64,000 nt of DNA from Bacteroides sp. (lineage in GTDB: Bacteria > Bacillota > Clostridia > Lachnospirales > Lachnospiraceae). The position numbers and the translations under genes are program-made. Below, one piece after another: positions 55,341-64,000 of this stretch. The stretch covers positions 1-64,000 of the forward strand of contig JAMPBO010000001.1 of assembly GCA_023666705.1 (NCBI GenBank), in the 5' to 3' direction. Position 1 is the stretch's first letter; each line of letters opens with the position of its first letter. The notes below the pieces were generated by a model, which saw only the letters and a program-made list of their open reading frames with translations, was not told the DNA's origin and did no database searches.

Positions 55341-56486
55341 TTATACAAACTCGAAACCGTCCTCGTCTTCATTTTCATTTGGCTCGGTTCCATCACCAAT
55401 CAGTGCGGTTTCATTGACATCAACCTCAACATCATCAATGACAGTCTCGATGGTTGGGATTTCTGCTTCTGCCTGCTTTGGTTCACTTTCCTTTACAGAT
55501 TCATCCTTCTTTGGTTCCGGTTCAACCTTGTTTTCCTCTTTAGGTTCAGGCTTTACTGTTTCCTTTGCAGTTGGTTGTTTTGGTGCAGGTCCAGGCTTAC
55601 TGTCCTTTTCAGCAGCAGTTTCCTTCTTTGCACTCTGTGCGGATGCTGCCTTGCCTGCTGTCTGTGAGGATGTTCTTCTTGAGCCTGACTTTCCTGTATT
55701 TACCTTAAAGGTTGTCCCACCCTTATTTTTCTCTGTAACTGTTCTGCCGTCATATGGATTGTAGCGTCCTTCGCTGTTCCCCTTATCAGGATTAAATGGG
55801 TCAACAAAGTTTTCATTTGCACCAAGATTAGCAGTATATACAGCACTTGTACTTGTCTTGCTGTCATCGCCGTATCCACCGTCACCAAAGCCGCCTCCAC
55901 CAGAAGCTCCTCCTAGTGTGGATTCATCCCTCATTTGAGGGTCGCCTGAGAATGAACCAAAGGAACCGCCGCCTGCCGCATTTGCTGCACCACCGCCGCC
56001 ACCCGGCAATAAGCTAAGTGCCTTCTCGTCTATGTAAGCATCTACATCAAAATCATTTTCCTGAAGAAATTCAAACTGCATTTTCATAAGGGAGCACAAA
56101 TTAGATTTGTATGCAGCATACTGTGTTTCAAGAACCTTGATTTCCTCTGTGATTTTGGCAAGTCTTTTTTCTGCATCGCTGAGAATATTTTTTGCTTTGT
56201 TTTTGGCGTCAAGCTCAATGTTTTTGGCTTCCTTCGTTGCACGCGACTTTGTATCCTCGGAGTCCTTTTCTGCAAGCATGAGAGATTTCTCCAGTGCTGC
56301 CTCCTTGGATTTATAATTTTGGAGTCCGTCAGTCAGCGTGTTTACACTTTCCTTAAGCTCTGCATTTGAGCGGTAAAGCTTTTCGTAGCTGTCTGCTACC
56401 TCCTTGAAAAATTCGTTTACGTCCTTCTTGTCGTAACCGATTCCCATGTGAAACTTTTTCTGCTGAATATCAACCGGTGTTAACAT
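55341..56486 (-). CDS. DivIVA-domain protein with long disordered tail
   Basis: 381 residues. The N-terminal DivIVA lipid-binding motif LTPVDIQQKKFHMGIGYDKKDVNEFF (about 2-27) is followed by coiled coil (about 28-140). A Gly/Ala-rich region (about 160-210) and a Lys/Glu/Pro-rich region of low complexity (about 265-340) end in an acidic tail. DivIVA-type proteins bind curved membrane at poles and septa. It adjoins sepF, as expected for the divisome cluster. The tail is much longer than in Bacillus DivIVA and may recruit partners. Confidence 0.87.
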   Translation of the reverse strand: MLTPVDIQQKKFHMGIGYDKKDVNEFFKEVADSYEKLYRSNAELKESVNTLTDGLQNYKSKEAALEKSLMLAEKDSEDTKSRATKEAKNIELDAKNKAKNILSDAEKRLAKITEEIKVLETQYAAYKSNLCSLMKMQFEFLQENDFDVDAYIDEKALSLLPGGGGGAANAAGGGSFGSFSGDPQMRDESTLGGASGGGGFGDGGYGDDSKTSTSAVYTANLGANENFVDPFNPDKGNSEGRYNPYDGRTVTEKNKGGTTFKVNTGKSGSRRTSSQTAGKAASAQSAKKETAAEKDSKPGPAPKQPTAKETVKPEPKEENKVEPEPKKDESVKESEPKQAEAEIPTIETVIDDVEVDVNETALIGDGTEPNENEDEDGFEFV

Positions 56487-56519
56487 CCCATAACCCCCTC
56501 GTAAATATAATGATATTTG

Positions 56520-57179
56520 TTAATATCTTCCCAATTGTGGAGATACTGTTGATTCATTCAGTATTTCCTCACGTAAATCGCCGGTTACCTCGATATTGTC
56601 CGGTGCGGCAATAAATATATTGGCAGAAATTGCCTGTAATGTACCGTTTAAAGCATAGCATGCACCGCCGATAAAATCGATAATACGCTGTGCCGGGGCA
56701 AGCTCCACCCCTTCCATGTTAATCACAATTGTCTTTCCATTTCTGAGGAAATCCGTTACAGTCTGTGCTTCATTGATTTCTTGCGGTTTAATTACATACA
56801 CTTCGCTTCTACCCCTATAACTTTCTGAACGCTGTCTGCTGTTACTGTTAAATTCCACTAATTTGTTGTTGCTTGCTGTCGGTCTGCTTGCCTGAGCCTG
56901 CTTTGCGGCAGCGTAGGCTGATGTTGACTGCTGTGCTTTGTATAACGCATTTGACTGACTGCCGGAATAGCTTGTCTGCTTTGGCTGACTCGTTGCAGTT
57001 GGCTTTTCCGAAGATGCAGTTTTGCTTCCGCCTTTCTTTGTTGATTTGGATGAGTAGTAATCGTCGTCATCATCATCGTCGTCATCGTCATCAAATAAGT
57101 CATCATCAAATTCATCGTCGTCTAAATCTTTCATTTTAAAAAAGTCTAAAAAACTTTTTTTTCCTGCTTCTTTAGCCAT
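56520..57179 (-). CDS. sepF: Cell division protein SepF
   Basis: 219 residues from ATG 57179 (AAGGAG 7 bases upstream). N-terminal FLDFFKM membrane-anchoring helix, then an acidic linker with an uninterrupted run of 11 Asp (about 31-42), a Ser/Gln-rich linker, and the C-terminal SepF domain (EVYVIKPQEINEAQTVTDFL, NMEGVELAPAQRIIDFIGGACYALNG) that polymerises and binds FtsZ. Longer than Bacillus SepF (about 150 residues) because of the linker. Confidence 0.93.
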   Translation of the reverse strand: MAKEAGKKSFLDFFKMKDLDDDEFDDDLFDDDDDDDDDDDYYSSKSTKKGGSKTASSEKPTATSQPKQTSYSGSQSNALYKAQQSTSAYAAAKQAQASRPTASNNKLVEFNSNSRQRSESYRGRSEVYVIKPQEINEAQTVTDFLRNGKTIVINMEGVELAPAQRIIDFIGGACYALNGTLQAISANIFIAAPDNIEVTGDLREEILNESTVSPQLGRY

Positions 57180-57197
57180 AAGCAATCTCCTTATTTA

Positions 57198-57893
57198 TTA
57201 ATGTTTACTGTAATTGCGCTCACCAAAAATACCTGTTCCGACACGAACCATGGTAGCACCCTCTTCAATTGCAACCATGTAATCATTCGTCATCCCCATT
57301 GAAAGTACATTCATACCAATATTATCAATGTTTTTGGATTTTATGTCAAGTGATAATTGGTACAATTTTCTAAAATGGACCCTGTTTTCTTCGGGATTTT
57401 CCACAAAAGGAGCAATTGTCATCAAGCCTTCCACCTTAATGTTCTTAAAATCCTTAATTTGCTCTATAAAATCATCAAGCTCTGACACATCCAGACCAAA
57501 CTTTGTCTCCTCGTTTGCGACGTTCACCTGAATTAAAATATTGCATACGACACCCTTTTTTGCAGCTTCCTTGTCTATCTCCTTTGCAAGGTGTACGGAG
57601 TCGACGGAATGAATCAGACATACCTTGTCAACGATGTATTTTACCTTGTTTGTCTGCAGATGTCCAATCAGATGCCATTTTACAGGTCTGGAAACCGCTT
57701 CGTATTTATCCACAAGCTCCTGTACCTTGTTTTCACCATAGCATTCCATGCCGTATGTCATAAGCTCCTCAATATCGGATAAGGGCTTTGTTTTGCTCAC
57801 GGCAATCAGCGTTACATCCTCTATGGGACGTCCTGCTTTTTCACAGGCTGCTTTTATGTTAGTCTGTACCTGTTCTAAATTTTCCTTAAGCAC
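57198..57893 (-). CDS. yggS: YggS family PLP homeostasis protein
   Basis: 231 residues. TLIAVSKTKP (PLP Lys about 34), YGENKVQELVDKYE, WHLIGHLQTNKVKYI and LSMGMTNDYMVAIEEGATMVRVGTGIFGER are the full set of YggS/PLPBP motifs. Binds PLP without a known reaction and buffers free PLP. Located just before sepF in many Gram-positives (ylmE-ylmF), which supports both calls. Confidence 0.95.
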   Translation of the reverse strand: MLKENLEQVQTNIKAACEKAGRPIEDVTLIAVSKTKPLSDIEELMTYGMECYGENKVQELVDKYEAVSRPVKWHLIGHLQTNKVKYIVDKVCLIHSVDSVHLAKEIDKEAAKKGVVCNILIQVNVANEETKFGLDVSELDDFIEQIKDFKNIKVEGLMTIAPFVENPEENRVHFRKLYQLSLDIKSKNIDNIGMNVLSMGMTNDYMVAIEEGATMVRVGTGIFGERNYSKH

Positions 57894-57908
57894 CGTAAAA
57901 GCTCCCTT

Positions 57909-59294
57909 CTAATAAATAATTTGATTTTCCTTTACACTGGAAGAATCAAGTATAATGTTATCATATATTTTTAGGGTACCGTCACTTTCAATCAATGCAA
58001 ATTCATCAATTGTCTTTATGATATTGACAACCTTAAATTCGGCGGTTCCCCTGTTTGCAGAATAAACGCCCTCAAGCTTTGTCGTCTCCAAAACAGAAAC
58101 GGCAAGGGTTTCGTTTGTATCAATATTGTACAGCACATCCGAGGCTTCAAGCGAGGATGGGTCAATCAGGCAATACTCCCCGTCTGTTTCGTAAATGGTA
58201 GGTGCAATCTGCTTGATTGTAAGCTCGCCGTCATCGCTTTTTGCCTGCAAATTAAGTCTGTTTGTACCACTCTGGTTACCACCGCCCGAGAAAAAGCTGA
58301 CTGGTACTTTGTAAACCTCTTTTTCAACAATGGAAGAAACCGGAATTTTAAGTCCTGATTCCTCCTCCATGAAAATCTCAATTGACAGATACCGCTCACT
58401 GATAAAATTGGACAGGTATTTGTCTATTTTAATGTTGATATAGCTTCCATCTGAGCCTGTAAATATTTCAAAGGGCATAATAATCTTGTAGCTTGAATTA
58501 TTGATGCTGAAGCTTATCTTCGTCTTTTCACTGAGCTTACTAATCTGCTCCGCAGTTACGGGTGCTATGATGTTCCATTCCTCACTCGGAATAATTTTTA
58601 CGATGGGATTGTTTGCCGAAACAATATCTCCCGTCTTAAGGGTCTGCTTATTGTATTCGGATTTGTCGAAATCCTTGGCTGAAACACTGTTAATGTCAAA
58701 GCTCTCAAAGCCGTCCGTGTAATAGGTGACAAGTCCGCTGTATGGTGCGGAAACTGCGGAGAGCACTGCCCGTTTATTGTCCCCGTTTTTAATCTCCTGC
58801 ATCAGGACTTCATTTGACAGCTCAAGTACCTTGTTGTTGACATCAATTTGAAAATGGTATGCGGAGTAAAAGTTGACATCCTTATATCCGACCTTATACA
58901 AGGATATCAGGGAACGGATGTCTTCGTAATCTTCTGTCTTTAAGATATTTTCCATCGTTTCCGTGTTGTTTATCGTGTCATATACCTGACCTGTCTCGTC
59001 GATGGTGCACACGGTCGAATTATTTTTTACTTTTTCTCCGTCACGGATATAGTAGCATATGTAGCCTGTTTTGTCAGACATAATAATCTGTTCATCCCTT
59101 ATGGCAAGACCTTCTAACTGGATGTTGTTGTCAATACTGCTCTTGTTGACCTTATAGGTAGTAATGGGGTCTTTTCTGGATGCAACAAACACAGAAATCA
59201 GTACATAAATAAGTATGGCAAAAATGAGGACTGTTGCCACGTTTATTTTGATATCCCTGTTAAATACTACAATTTTGTTATCTCTTTTATCCAT
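57909..59294 (-). CDS. HlyD-like membrane-anchored protein of the division cluster
   Basis: 461 residues from ATG 59294 (AAAGGA 12 bases upstream; a longer frame to 59417 overlaps the dac gene). One N-terminal membrane segment (about 18-36), an external lipoyl/barrel-sandwich-like half (IQLEGLAIRDEQIIMSDKTGYICYYIRDGEKV), helical hairpin region and a beta-rich C-terminus. This resembles periplasmic adaptor (HlyD-family) proteins, but no ABC or MFS exporter gene is adjacent. It sits between yggS and a carboxypeptidase; its job is unknown. Confidence 0.7.
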   Translation of the reverse strand: MDKRDNKIVVFNRDIKINVATVLIFAILIYVLISVFVASRKDPITTYKVNKSSIDNNIQLEGLAIRDEQIIMSDKTGYICYYIRDGEKVKNNSTVCTIDETGQVYDTINNTETMENILKTEDYEDIRSLISLYKVGYKDVNFYSAYHFQIDVNNKVLELSNEVLMQEIKNGDNKRAVLSAVSAPYSGLVTYYTDGFESFDINSVSAKDFDKSEYNKQTLKTGDIVSANNPIVKIIPSEEWNIIAPVTAEQISKLSEKTKISFSINNSSYKIIMPFEIFTGSDGSYINIKIDKYLSNFISERYLSIEIFMEEESGLKIPVSSIVEKEVYKVPVSFFSGGGNQSGTNRLNLQAKSDDGELTIKQIAPTIYETDGEYCLIDPSSLEASDVLYNIDTNETLAVSVLETTKLEGVYSANRGTAEFKVVNIIKTIDEFALIESDGTLKIYDNIILDSSSVKENQIIY

Positions 59295-59311
59295 ATTGCA
59301 TATGTATCCTT

Positions 59312-60289
59312 TTATTGTATGTAACACATAATTTTTGCAATGTCCGTATAGAGCTGATTTCTTGAGTCTGCATTGGAGGCAACAAGAAAATAATCCTTGC
59401 CGTCTTTTGTCAGCCATAATGCCAGACAGTTGCCTGCTCCTGTTGTCGTTCCTGTCTTGCAGGCACTTATTTTAAAGCCTGACGGTAACGAAGCTTTTCC
59501 GCTCACAAACATATTTGTTGTTTTTGTTTCCGTCTCCACTTTAATGCCATAGGAATCCTTATAAACATAGGAAAAGGACGCCAACTGGCATATTTCCTGT
59601 ATGTATGTATGTATGTTAGCCTCTTTTGTAATTAAATATAAATCATAAGCTGTGGAATAGTGCTCAGGGTCATCCAGCCCGTGTGGATTCATATAGTGGG
59701 TATTGGTTGCCCCGATGGCATATGCCTTTTCATTCATGAGGGAACAAAAACTTTCTACATCGCCTGCAACATACTCTGCAAGAATCAGTGCGTAATAATT
59801 GTTTGATTCAATCAAAAGCCCATGCATCAAATTGTCAATTGTTATCTCACAGCCTGCCGTAAGCTCACAAGGTCCGACACCGGGTGTGGTAATATAGTAA
59901 TTATGGCTTAAGCGTACCACATCATCCGTGCTTATGGTTCCGTCTTCGATTTTTTCACAGACAACAATAGCGGTCATAAGCTTTGTCATGCTGGCAGGAT
60001 ACATTCTCTGGTGCGGATTTTTTGCAGCAAGAACAGTTTTGTCCGTATCATCAATGAATAAGCTGTAGTACAGCTCATCATATCCATCTGCGTTTACGTT
60101 TTCCGTGCGGGACACAACAGTATCTACATCCGTATAGGAAATACCTGCATGTTCCACCAAATCCATGTTTATGTATACGCTGCCGTTATCATATTTATCT
60201 GATACGCCACTTTTTATAAAGCCAATTACAAAGATTGCAGCAGCCGACATGATTACTGCTGCAATAAGCTTTTTTATCTCTCGATTCAT
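59312..60289 (-). CDS. D-alanyl-D-alanine carboxypeptidase (peptidase S11, DacF-like)
   Basis: 325 residues with an N-terminal membrane/signal segment. Penicillin-binding motifs: SxxK as SMTKLMTA (about 105-112), SxN as ESNNYYALILAEY (about 165), KTG as ACKTGTTTGAG (about 282). Removes terminal D-Ala from peptidoglycan stem peptides outside the membrane. The beta-rich C-terminal domain of DacA/DacF is missing or very short. Placed in the wall/division cluster 18 bases upstream of the HlyD-like gene. Confidence 0.9.
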   Translation of the reverse strand: MNREIKKLIAAVIMSAAAIFVIGFIKSGVSDKYDNGSVYINMDLVEHAGISYTDVDTVVSRTENVNADGYDELYYSLFIDDTDKTVLAAKNPHQRMYPASMTKLMTAIVVCEKIEDGTISTDDVVRLSHNYYITTPGVGPCELTAGCEITIDNLMHGLLIESNNYYALILAEYVAGDVESFCSLMNEKAYAIGATNTHYMNPHGLDDPEHYSTAYDLYLITKEANIHTYIQEICQLASFSYVYKDSYGIKVETETKTTNMFVSGKASLPSGFKISACKTGTTTGAGNCLALWLTKDGKDYFLVASNADSRNQLYTDIAKIMCYIQ

Positions 60290-60294
60290 ATTGA

Positions 60295-60693
60295 CTAATG
60301 CTTAAAAAGCTCCCTCCAATCTAAGTCTCCCCGGTCAAGTGCCTTAATCATAAGCTCCGCCGTTGCAAGATTTGTTGCAAGCGGTATATTGTGTATGTCA
60401 CACAAGGAAAAAATATTATTTATATCTACCTCATGGGATTTCTTGGTCTGTGGATCCCTGAGGAAAATCATCATATCCAATACATTACTTTCAATCATGG
60501 AGCCAAGCTGCTGCTCTCCTCCTGTATGTCCTGCCAAAAATTTATGGACGCTTAAGTTGGTAACCTCCTCAATCATCCTGCCTGTTGTACCTGTGGCATA
60601 AAGCTCATGACGAGACATAATATCTCTGTATGCGATACAAAAATTCTGCATTAACTTTTTCTTTGCATCATGGGCAATTAAACCAATGTTCAT
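60295..60693 (-). CDS. mgsA: Methylglyoxal synthase
   Basis: 132 residues. LIAHDAKK near the start, ATGTTGRMIEE (about 37-47), GHTGGEQQLGSMIE (about 55-68) and the catalytic Asp region MMIFLRDPQ. Converts dihydroxyacetone phosphate to methylglyoxal, relieving phosphorylated-sugar stress. Its place between rodA and a D,D-carboxypeptidase follows a conserved clostridial gene order. Confidence 0.95.
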   Translation of the reverse strand: MNIGLIAHDAKKKLMQNFCIAYRDIMSRHELYATGTTGRMIEEVTNLSVHKFLAGHTGGEQQLGSMIESNVLDMMIFLRDPQTKKSHEVDINNIFSLCDIHNIPLATNLATAELMIKALDRGDLDWRELFKH

Positions 60694-60707
60694 TTAACAG
60701 CTCTCCT

Positions 60708-61811
60708 CTAGTATTTTAGTTTTTGTATACTGACATTTAATACCATACCTATACCAAAAGATATACTGAGCAGGGAACTAAGTCCGTAGCTGATGAAAGG
60801 TAATGGTATTCCGGTGTTTGGAAGAATTCCGGTTGCCACACCAATATTTATAAAAGATTGATACGCAATTAGCATGCCCACTCCGGTTGCAATCAGCATG
60901 CCCTTTGTGTCCTTTGCCTTTCTGCCTATACTTATACATTGTAACACTATTAACAGTATAATTGCAATAATAATTACACTTCCAATGAAGCCTAATTCTT
61001 CTCCCACAACGGAGAAAATAAAATCAGTCTGCTGCTCCGAAATAAAGTTTGCATCCTTTACGGTTGCCATGGTAGATGTGTTTAGACCCTTTCCCGAAAG
61101 CTGTCCGGAGCCGATAGCCATAACGGAATTATTTTGTTGTGAGAAATCATCACCGTACTGGTCAGGATAAATAAACTGTAATATTCTTCCAACCTGATAT
61201 TCCTTAAGCAGCTTCTGGTCAGGTCTTTGTATATACCAGAGAAAGCTTCCTGCAATCGGCACGAGTATCAGTATGGCAAGTCCAATAATTTTGTAGCTGA
61301 TGCCTGCTATATATAAAATTGTGACAAGTATCATGGCAAGACAGATTGTCGTGGAAAGATCCGGCTCGGCAATGACAAGAAATAATGCAATTGCACAATA
61401 TAATGCATACTGTGCCAGACATTTAAATGTATTTATCTCATCCTTGTATTTATCAAGAAATGCCGCACTGAATATAATCATAAATATCTTGGTTAATTCT
61501 GATGGCTGGAACTGGACACCTGCTATAACAATCCATCTTCTTGCATTATTTACGGTTGTACCAAATAAAAGCACCATTACAAGCAGTATTGCATTAATGA
61601 CAAATAATATCTTATAAAATTTGCAGATAAATTCGTAGTCAATAAGCGAGACAAATATCATTACGATAAAGCCTAATACCACACCAAAAAGCTGTCTGCT
61701 TAAATAGTCGCTGTTTGCACTGTTAATAACAACGGTTCCGATTGCTATAATAAGCATCACCGAAAAAAGCAATTTAAAATTATAATCCTTGCGATTGAAC
61801 TTTGTGAACAT
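60708..61811 (-). CDS. rodA: RodA/FtsW-type peptidoglycan polymerase
   Basis: 367 residues, about ten membrane segments. SEDS motifs: NNARRWIVIAGVQFQPSELTKI, LVIAEPDLSTT with the catalytic Asp, GSGQLSGKGLN, EQQTDFIFSVVGEELGFIG and PLPFISYG. A SEDS glycosyltransferase working with the class B PBP encoded three genes upstream. The start overlaps the minD end by 32 bases. Spacing and pairing with mrdA favour RodA (elongation) over FtsW or SpoVE. Confidence 0.93.
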   Translation of the reverse strand: MFTKFNRKDYNFKLLFSVMLIIAIGTVVINSANSDYLSRQLFGVVLGFIVMIFVSLIDYEFICKFYKILFVINAILLVMVLLFGTTVNNARRWIVIAGVQFQPSELTKIFMIIFSAAFLDKYKDEINTFKCLAQYALYCAIALFLVIAEPDLSTTICLAMILVTILYIAGISYKIIGLAILILVPIAGSFLWYIQRPDQKLLKEYQVGRILQFIYPDQYGDDFSQQNNSVMAIGSGQLSGKGLNTSTMATVKDANFISEQQTDFIFSVVGEELGFIGSVIIIAIILLIVLQCISIGRKAKDTKGMLIATGVGMLIAYQSFINIGVATGILPNTGIPLPFISYGLSSLLSISFGIGMVLNVSIQKLKY

Positions 61812-62589
61812 TTTTATCCTTCTTCTTAAACAACTTGAAAAGACCTGTGCCTTCTCTGTCTTTCTCTATCAGCATCCCTGAAATTTTTCTTGCAATGTTA
61901 TCGTATGCAGTTCCTGATTTGCATTTTGTTCCTGCAACCGGTTCTCCCCTGTTTGAGGAAATGACAATGTTTTCGTCATCCATGATAGTTCCAATCAAAT
62001 TAATGGAAAGGATGTCCACAACATCGTCAACGGACATCATGTCACCGCGTCTTACCATGTCCTGACGGATTTTATTGATAATCAAATCAATTCTTGGCAT
62101 TTCATTTGCATCCAATATACCGATGATTCTGTCCGCATCCCTGATTGCCGATACTTCAGGCGTTGTAACTACAATTGCCCTTTGGGCTGCTGCAATGGCA
62201 TTTTTAAAGCCATGCTCGATTCCTGCAGGACAATCAACTAATATGTAATCATATTCCGGTTTTATCTGCTCAATCAGCTTTCGCATCTGCTCCGGTGATA
62301 CGGAAGTTTTATCTCTCGTCTGTGCAGCAGGAAGCAAAAACAGTCCGGGACACTGCTTGTCCTTTATGATTGCCTGACTTGCCCTGCAATTGCTTTCAAT
62401 AACATCAACAAGATTATATACAATTCTGTTTTCCAGTCCCATTACAACGTCAAGGTTCCTTAACCCGATATCCGTATCGATAAGCAAAGTCCTGTATCCC
62501 AGCTTTGCCAGACTGTAACCAACATTTGCGGTTGTAGTCGTTTTTCCCACACCGCCTTTTCCAGATGTAACAACAATAACTTCACTCAT
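61780..62589 (-). CDS. minD: Septum site-determining ATPase MinD
   Basis: 269 residues from ATG 62589, preceded by AGGAGGGG. Deviant Walker A TSGKGGVGKTTTTANVG (about 8-24), DTDIGLRNLD (about 39-48), Walker B DYILVDCPAGIE. A C-terminal amphipathic helix (LFKLFKKKD) fits the membrane-targeting sequence. Places division inhibition at poles with MinC. Overlaps minC by 4 bases (ATGA). Confidence 0.95.
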   Translation of the reverse strand: MSEVIVVTSGKGGVGKTTTTANVGYSLAKLGYRTLLIDTDIGLRNLDVVMGLENRIVYNLVDVIESNCRASQAIIKDKQCPGLFLLPAAQTRDKTSVSPEQMRKLIEQIKPEYDYILVDCPAGIEHGFKNAIAAAQRAIVVTTPEVSAIRDADRIIGILDANEMPRIDLIINKIRQDMVRRGDMMSVDDVVDILSINLIGTIMDDENIVISSNRGEPVAGTKCKSGTAYDNIARKISGMLIEKDREGTGLFKLFKKKDKNVHKVQSQGL

Positions 62590-63098
62590 GAATACCCCTC
62601 CTGATATAAGCCATATACAAAAGTATTTTCCCTGCCTCCGCATCCGGAAAGAACCTCGCCGTTTATGTTTCCTATGACAACAACGTTTCCTTCCGATGTT
62701 ACCGACCCGCCATACTCAATATCGCCGATAATAACAATGCTCTCCTTTGCCTCGAGAGACTGACCGTTTTTTATATTGCCGATATAAAATAGTCCGTCCG
62801 TATCTTTTGGTACAGCTTCCGCTTCATCATGGGTATCTTCTATTTCTTTTATTTCCTTTTTTGTTTGAATATTTAGTCCTGTATTTTGTAAAAGAAAAAT
62901 AATTTCTTCCTCGTCTTCCTTGGTAAGCATTTTTCCTTCAAAGGTAACTTGAATCGGATTATTATTTTCACAGTATTGTTTTTGTGTGCCAAAGCGTTTC
63001 AGAAGCTCGTCCTTAATCAGCTCCACCGACGCCGTTTCCTCCATAATAATTCTAATTCCCACGTTATTACCCTTGACAATAACGGGACAATTGTTCAA
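62586..63098 (-). CDS. minC: Septum site-determining protein MinC, compact form
   Basis: 170 residues from TTG 63098, with GAGGTGAT at suitable spacing. The N-terminal FtsZ-inhibitory domain (VIVKGNNVGIRIIMEE...) is followed by a linker and a C-terminal beta-helix (FYIGNIKNGQSLEAKESIVIIGDIEYGGSVTSEGNVVVIG). The C-domain ends with INGEVLSGCGGRENTFVYGL; the usual rung (ADGNIIVLGxLRGxAHAG) is skipped, so the domain is one turn shorter than in E. coli or Bacillus MinC. Coupled to minD. Confidence 0.9.
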   Translation of the reverse strand: MNNCPVIVKGNNVGIRIIMEETASVELIKDELLKRFGTQKQYCENNNPIQVTFEGKMLTKEDEEEIIFLLQNTGLNIQTKKEIKEIEDTHDEAEAVPKDTDGLFYIGNIKNGQSLEAKESIVIIGDIEYGGSVTSEGNVVVIGNINGEVLSGCGGRENTFVYGLYQEGYS

Positions 63099-63125
63099 AT
63101 ACTTATCACCTCAATATGAATTTGA

Positions 63126-64000
63126 TTAATCTCCACCCACATTGTCACCACTCATGTGAGCATTGACAAGCTTTTCAGGGTCATACAGATATGCATATAT
63201 AAAGCCGGCAACCTCTCTTGCATTACCGGAATAAAAACCATTTTGAATAACACAAGTTATGGCAACCTCAGGATTCTCATATGGTGCATACGAAACAAAC
63301 AGTGCATGGTTTCTTCCGACGTCGCTCTCCTGTGCAGTACCTGTTTTTCCTGCAACTGCAACATCAAGTCTTTTTACAATATCACCGTAGGAGGTAACAA
63401 CCTGCCGCATTCCCGAATGAATGGTATTCCAGTTATATTCGCTTAGCTCTATTGTGTCATACACCTCCGGTTCCTGTTCCATTACGATGTTTCCCTCATA
63501 ATCAGTAACCTTATCAATGAGCGTGAGGTCATAACAGGTTCCGCTGTTTGCGACTGCTGTTATATATTTTGCAAGCTGAACCGGCGCATAGGAATTTCTT
63601 CCCTGTCCGATTGCACTACGGACCGAGTCATTGTTTGACACAACCGGCTCTATCTCAGGAACCTCAACACCCGAAACCTCAGAAAGTCCAAATTTTTCTG
63701 CATATTTTGACAACCGTTCCAGCCCGTACGAGTCTACATATTGATGTTTTTCATTGATGGCAAGACTATATCCCACATTGTAAAAAAACATATTACAGGA
63801 TGCGGCAATTGCACCCTCCACGCTAAGATATCCGTGCCCGTAGTTGTACCAGCATTTTGGTGATGGGTCAATCTTGTCAAAGACATCATAGCAAAGAAAG
63901 CTGGTTGATGTGTCAATTACGCCCTCCGATAAGCCTGCAACAGAAGACAAAACCTTGAATGTGGAGCCTGGTGCGGTTCTTTGCTGGGTTGCCCTGTTAT
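63126..64000 (-). CDS. mrdA: Class B penicillin-binding protein 2 (5' part outside window)
   Basis: The frame stays open to the right edge (residues NRATQQRTAPGSTFKVL at 64000-63948), so the start is beyond the window and the TTG at 63950 is internal. All three transpeptidase motifs are visible: SxxK as STFK (about 63965), SxN as SCN (ASCNMFFYN) and KTG as GKTGTAQ. Cross-links peptidoglycan in elongation with RodA. Order mrdA-minC-minD-rodA fits the Lachnospiraceae/clostridial mre-min region; mreBCD would be expected just past the edge. Confidence 0.93.
   Translation of the reverse strand, partial: NRATQQRTAPGSTFKVLSSVAGLSEGVIDTSTSFLCYDVFDKIDPSPKCWYNYGHGYLSVEGAIAASCNMFFYNVGYSLAINEKHQYVDSYGLERLSKYAEKFGLSEVSGVEVPEIEPVVSNNDSVRSAIGQGRNSYAPVQLAKYITAVANSGTCYDLTLIDKVTDYEGNIVMEQEPEVYDTIELSEYNWNTIHSGMRQVVTSYGDIVKRLDVAVAGKTGTAQESDVGRNHALFVSYAPYENPEVAITCVIQNGFYSGNAREVAGFIYAYLYDPEKLVNAHMSGDNVGGD

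Overview
The window looks like a chromosomal segment of a spore-forming, low-GC Firmicute of the Lachnospiraceae type (genus not determinable). The evidence is moderate-to-low GC, strong AAGGAG ribosome sites, sporulation genes yqfC and yqfD next to phoH-ybeY, a hisZ/short-hisG histidine operon, and a Gram-positive wall and division cluster (mrdA-minCD-rodA-mgsA ... sepF-divIVA). No rRNA, tRNA or CRISPR array was seen.

Layout. Bases 1-4761 are an envelope cluster: a clipped wall-binding transglutaminase-like protein, an MBOAT/DHHW pair for surface-polymer O-acylation, and a DUF348/G5 lipoprotein. Bases 4882-14903 are a histidine operon (hisZ, hisG, hisD, hisB and a HisF-like/HisI/HisE fusion) interspersed with two unknown membrane proteins, then a 47-residue membrane peptide and alaS. 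Bases 14953-30272 are mostly core: rpsU, yqfC-yqfD-phoH-ybeY, DUF3048 and BofC-like proteins, two FAD oxidoreductases, proB-[inserted palindromic element]-DUF896-fthC-proA, a MoxR/VWA pair, a patatin, a cytidylate-kinase-like protein and a small membrane protein.

Bases 30273-43557 form an accessory island that is visibly more A/T-rich. After about 1 kb of nearly gene-free DNA, a tightly coupled operon encodes a CoiA-like zinc-finger protein, a coiled-coil protein with a decayed P-loop domain, an unrecognised 330-residue protein, a 1737-residue DEAH helicase with a DUF1998-type C-terminus and a D12-class adenine methyltransferase. This is the best candidate for an undescribed system: it resembles Druantia and DISARM in the helicase only. 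A mazEF module and a tyrosine recombinase follow.

All genes are on + up to 42.4 kb and all on - afterwards. The - half holds a 1280-residue LPxTG-type beta-helix surface protein, a six-gene surface-sugar module (GT-C transferase, WecE transaminase, GNAT acetyltransferase, ArnC/GtrB-type transferase, two EmrE/ArnEF-like flippase subunits), and then the core wall and division cluster running from mrdA (cut by the right edge) down to rluD.
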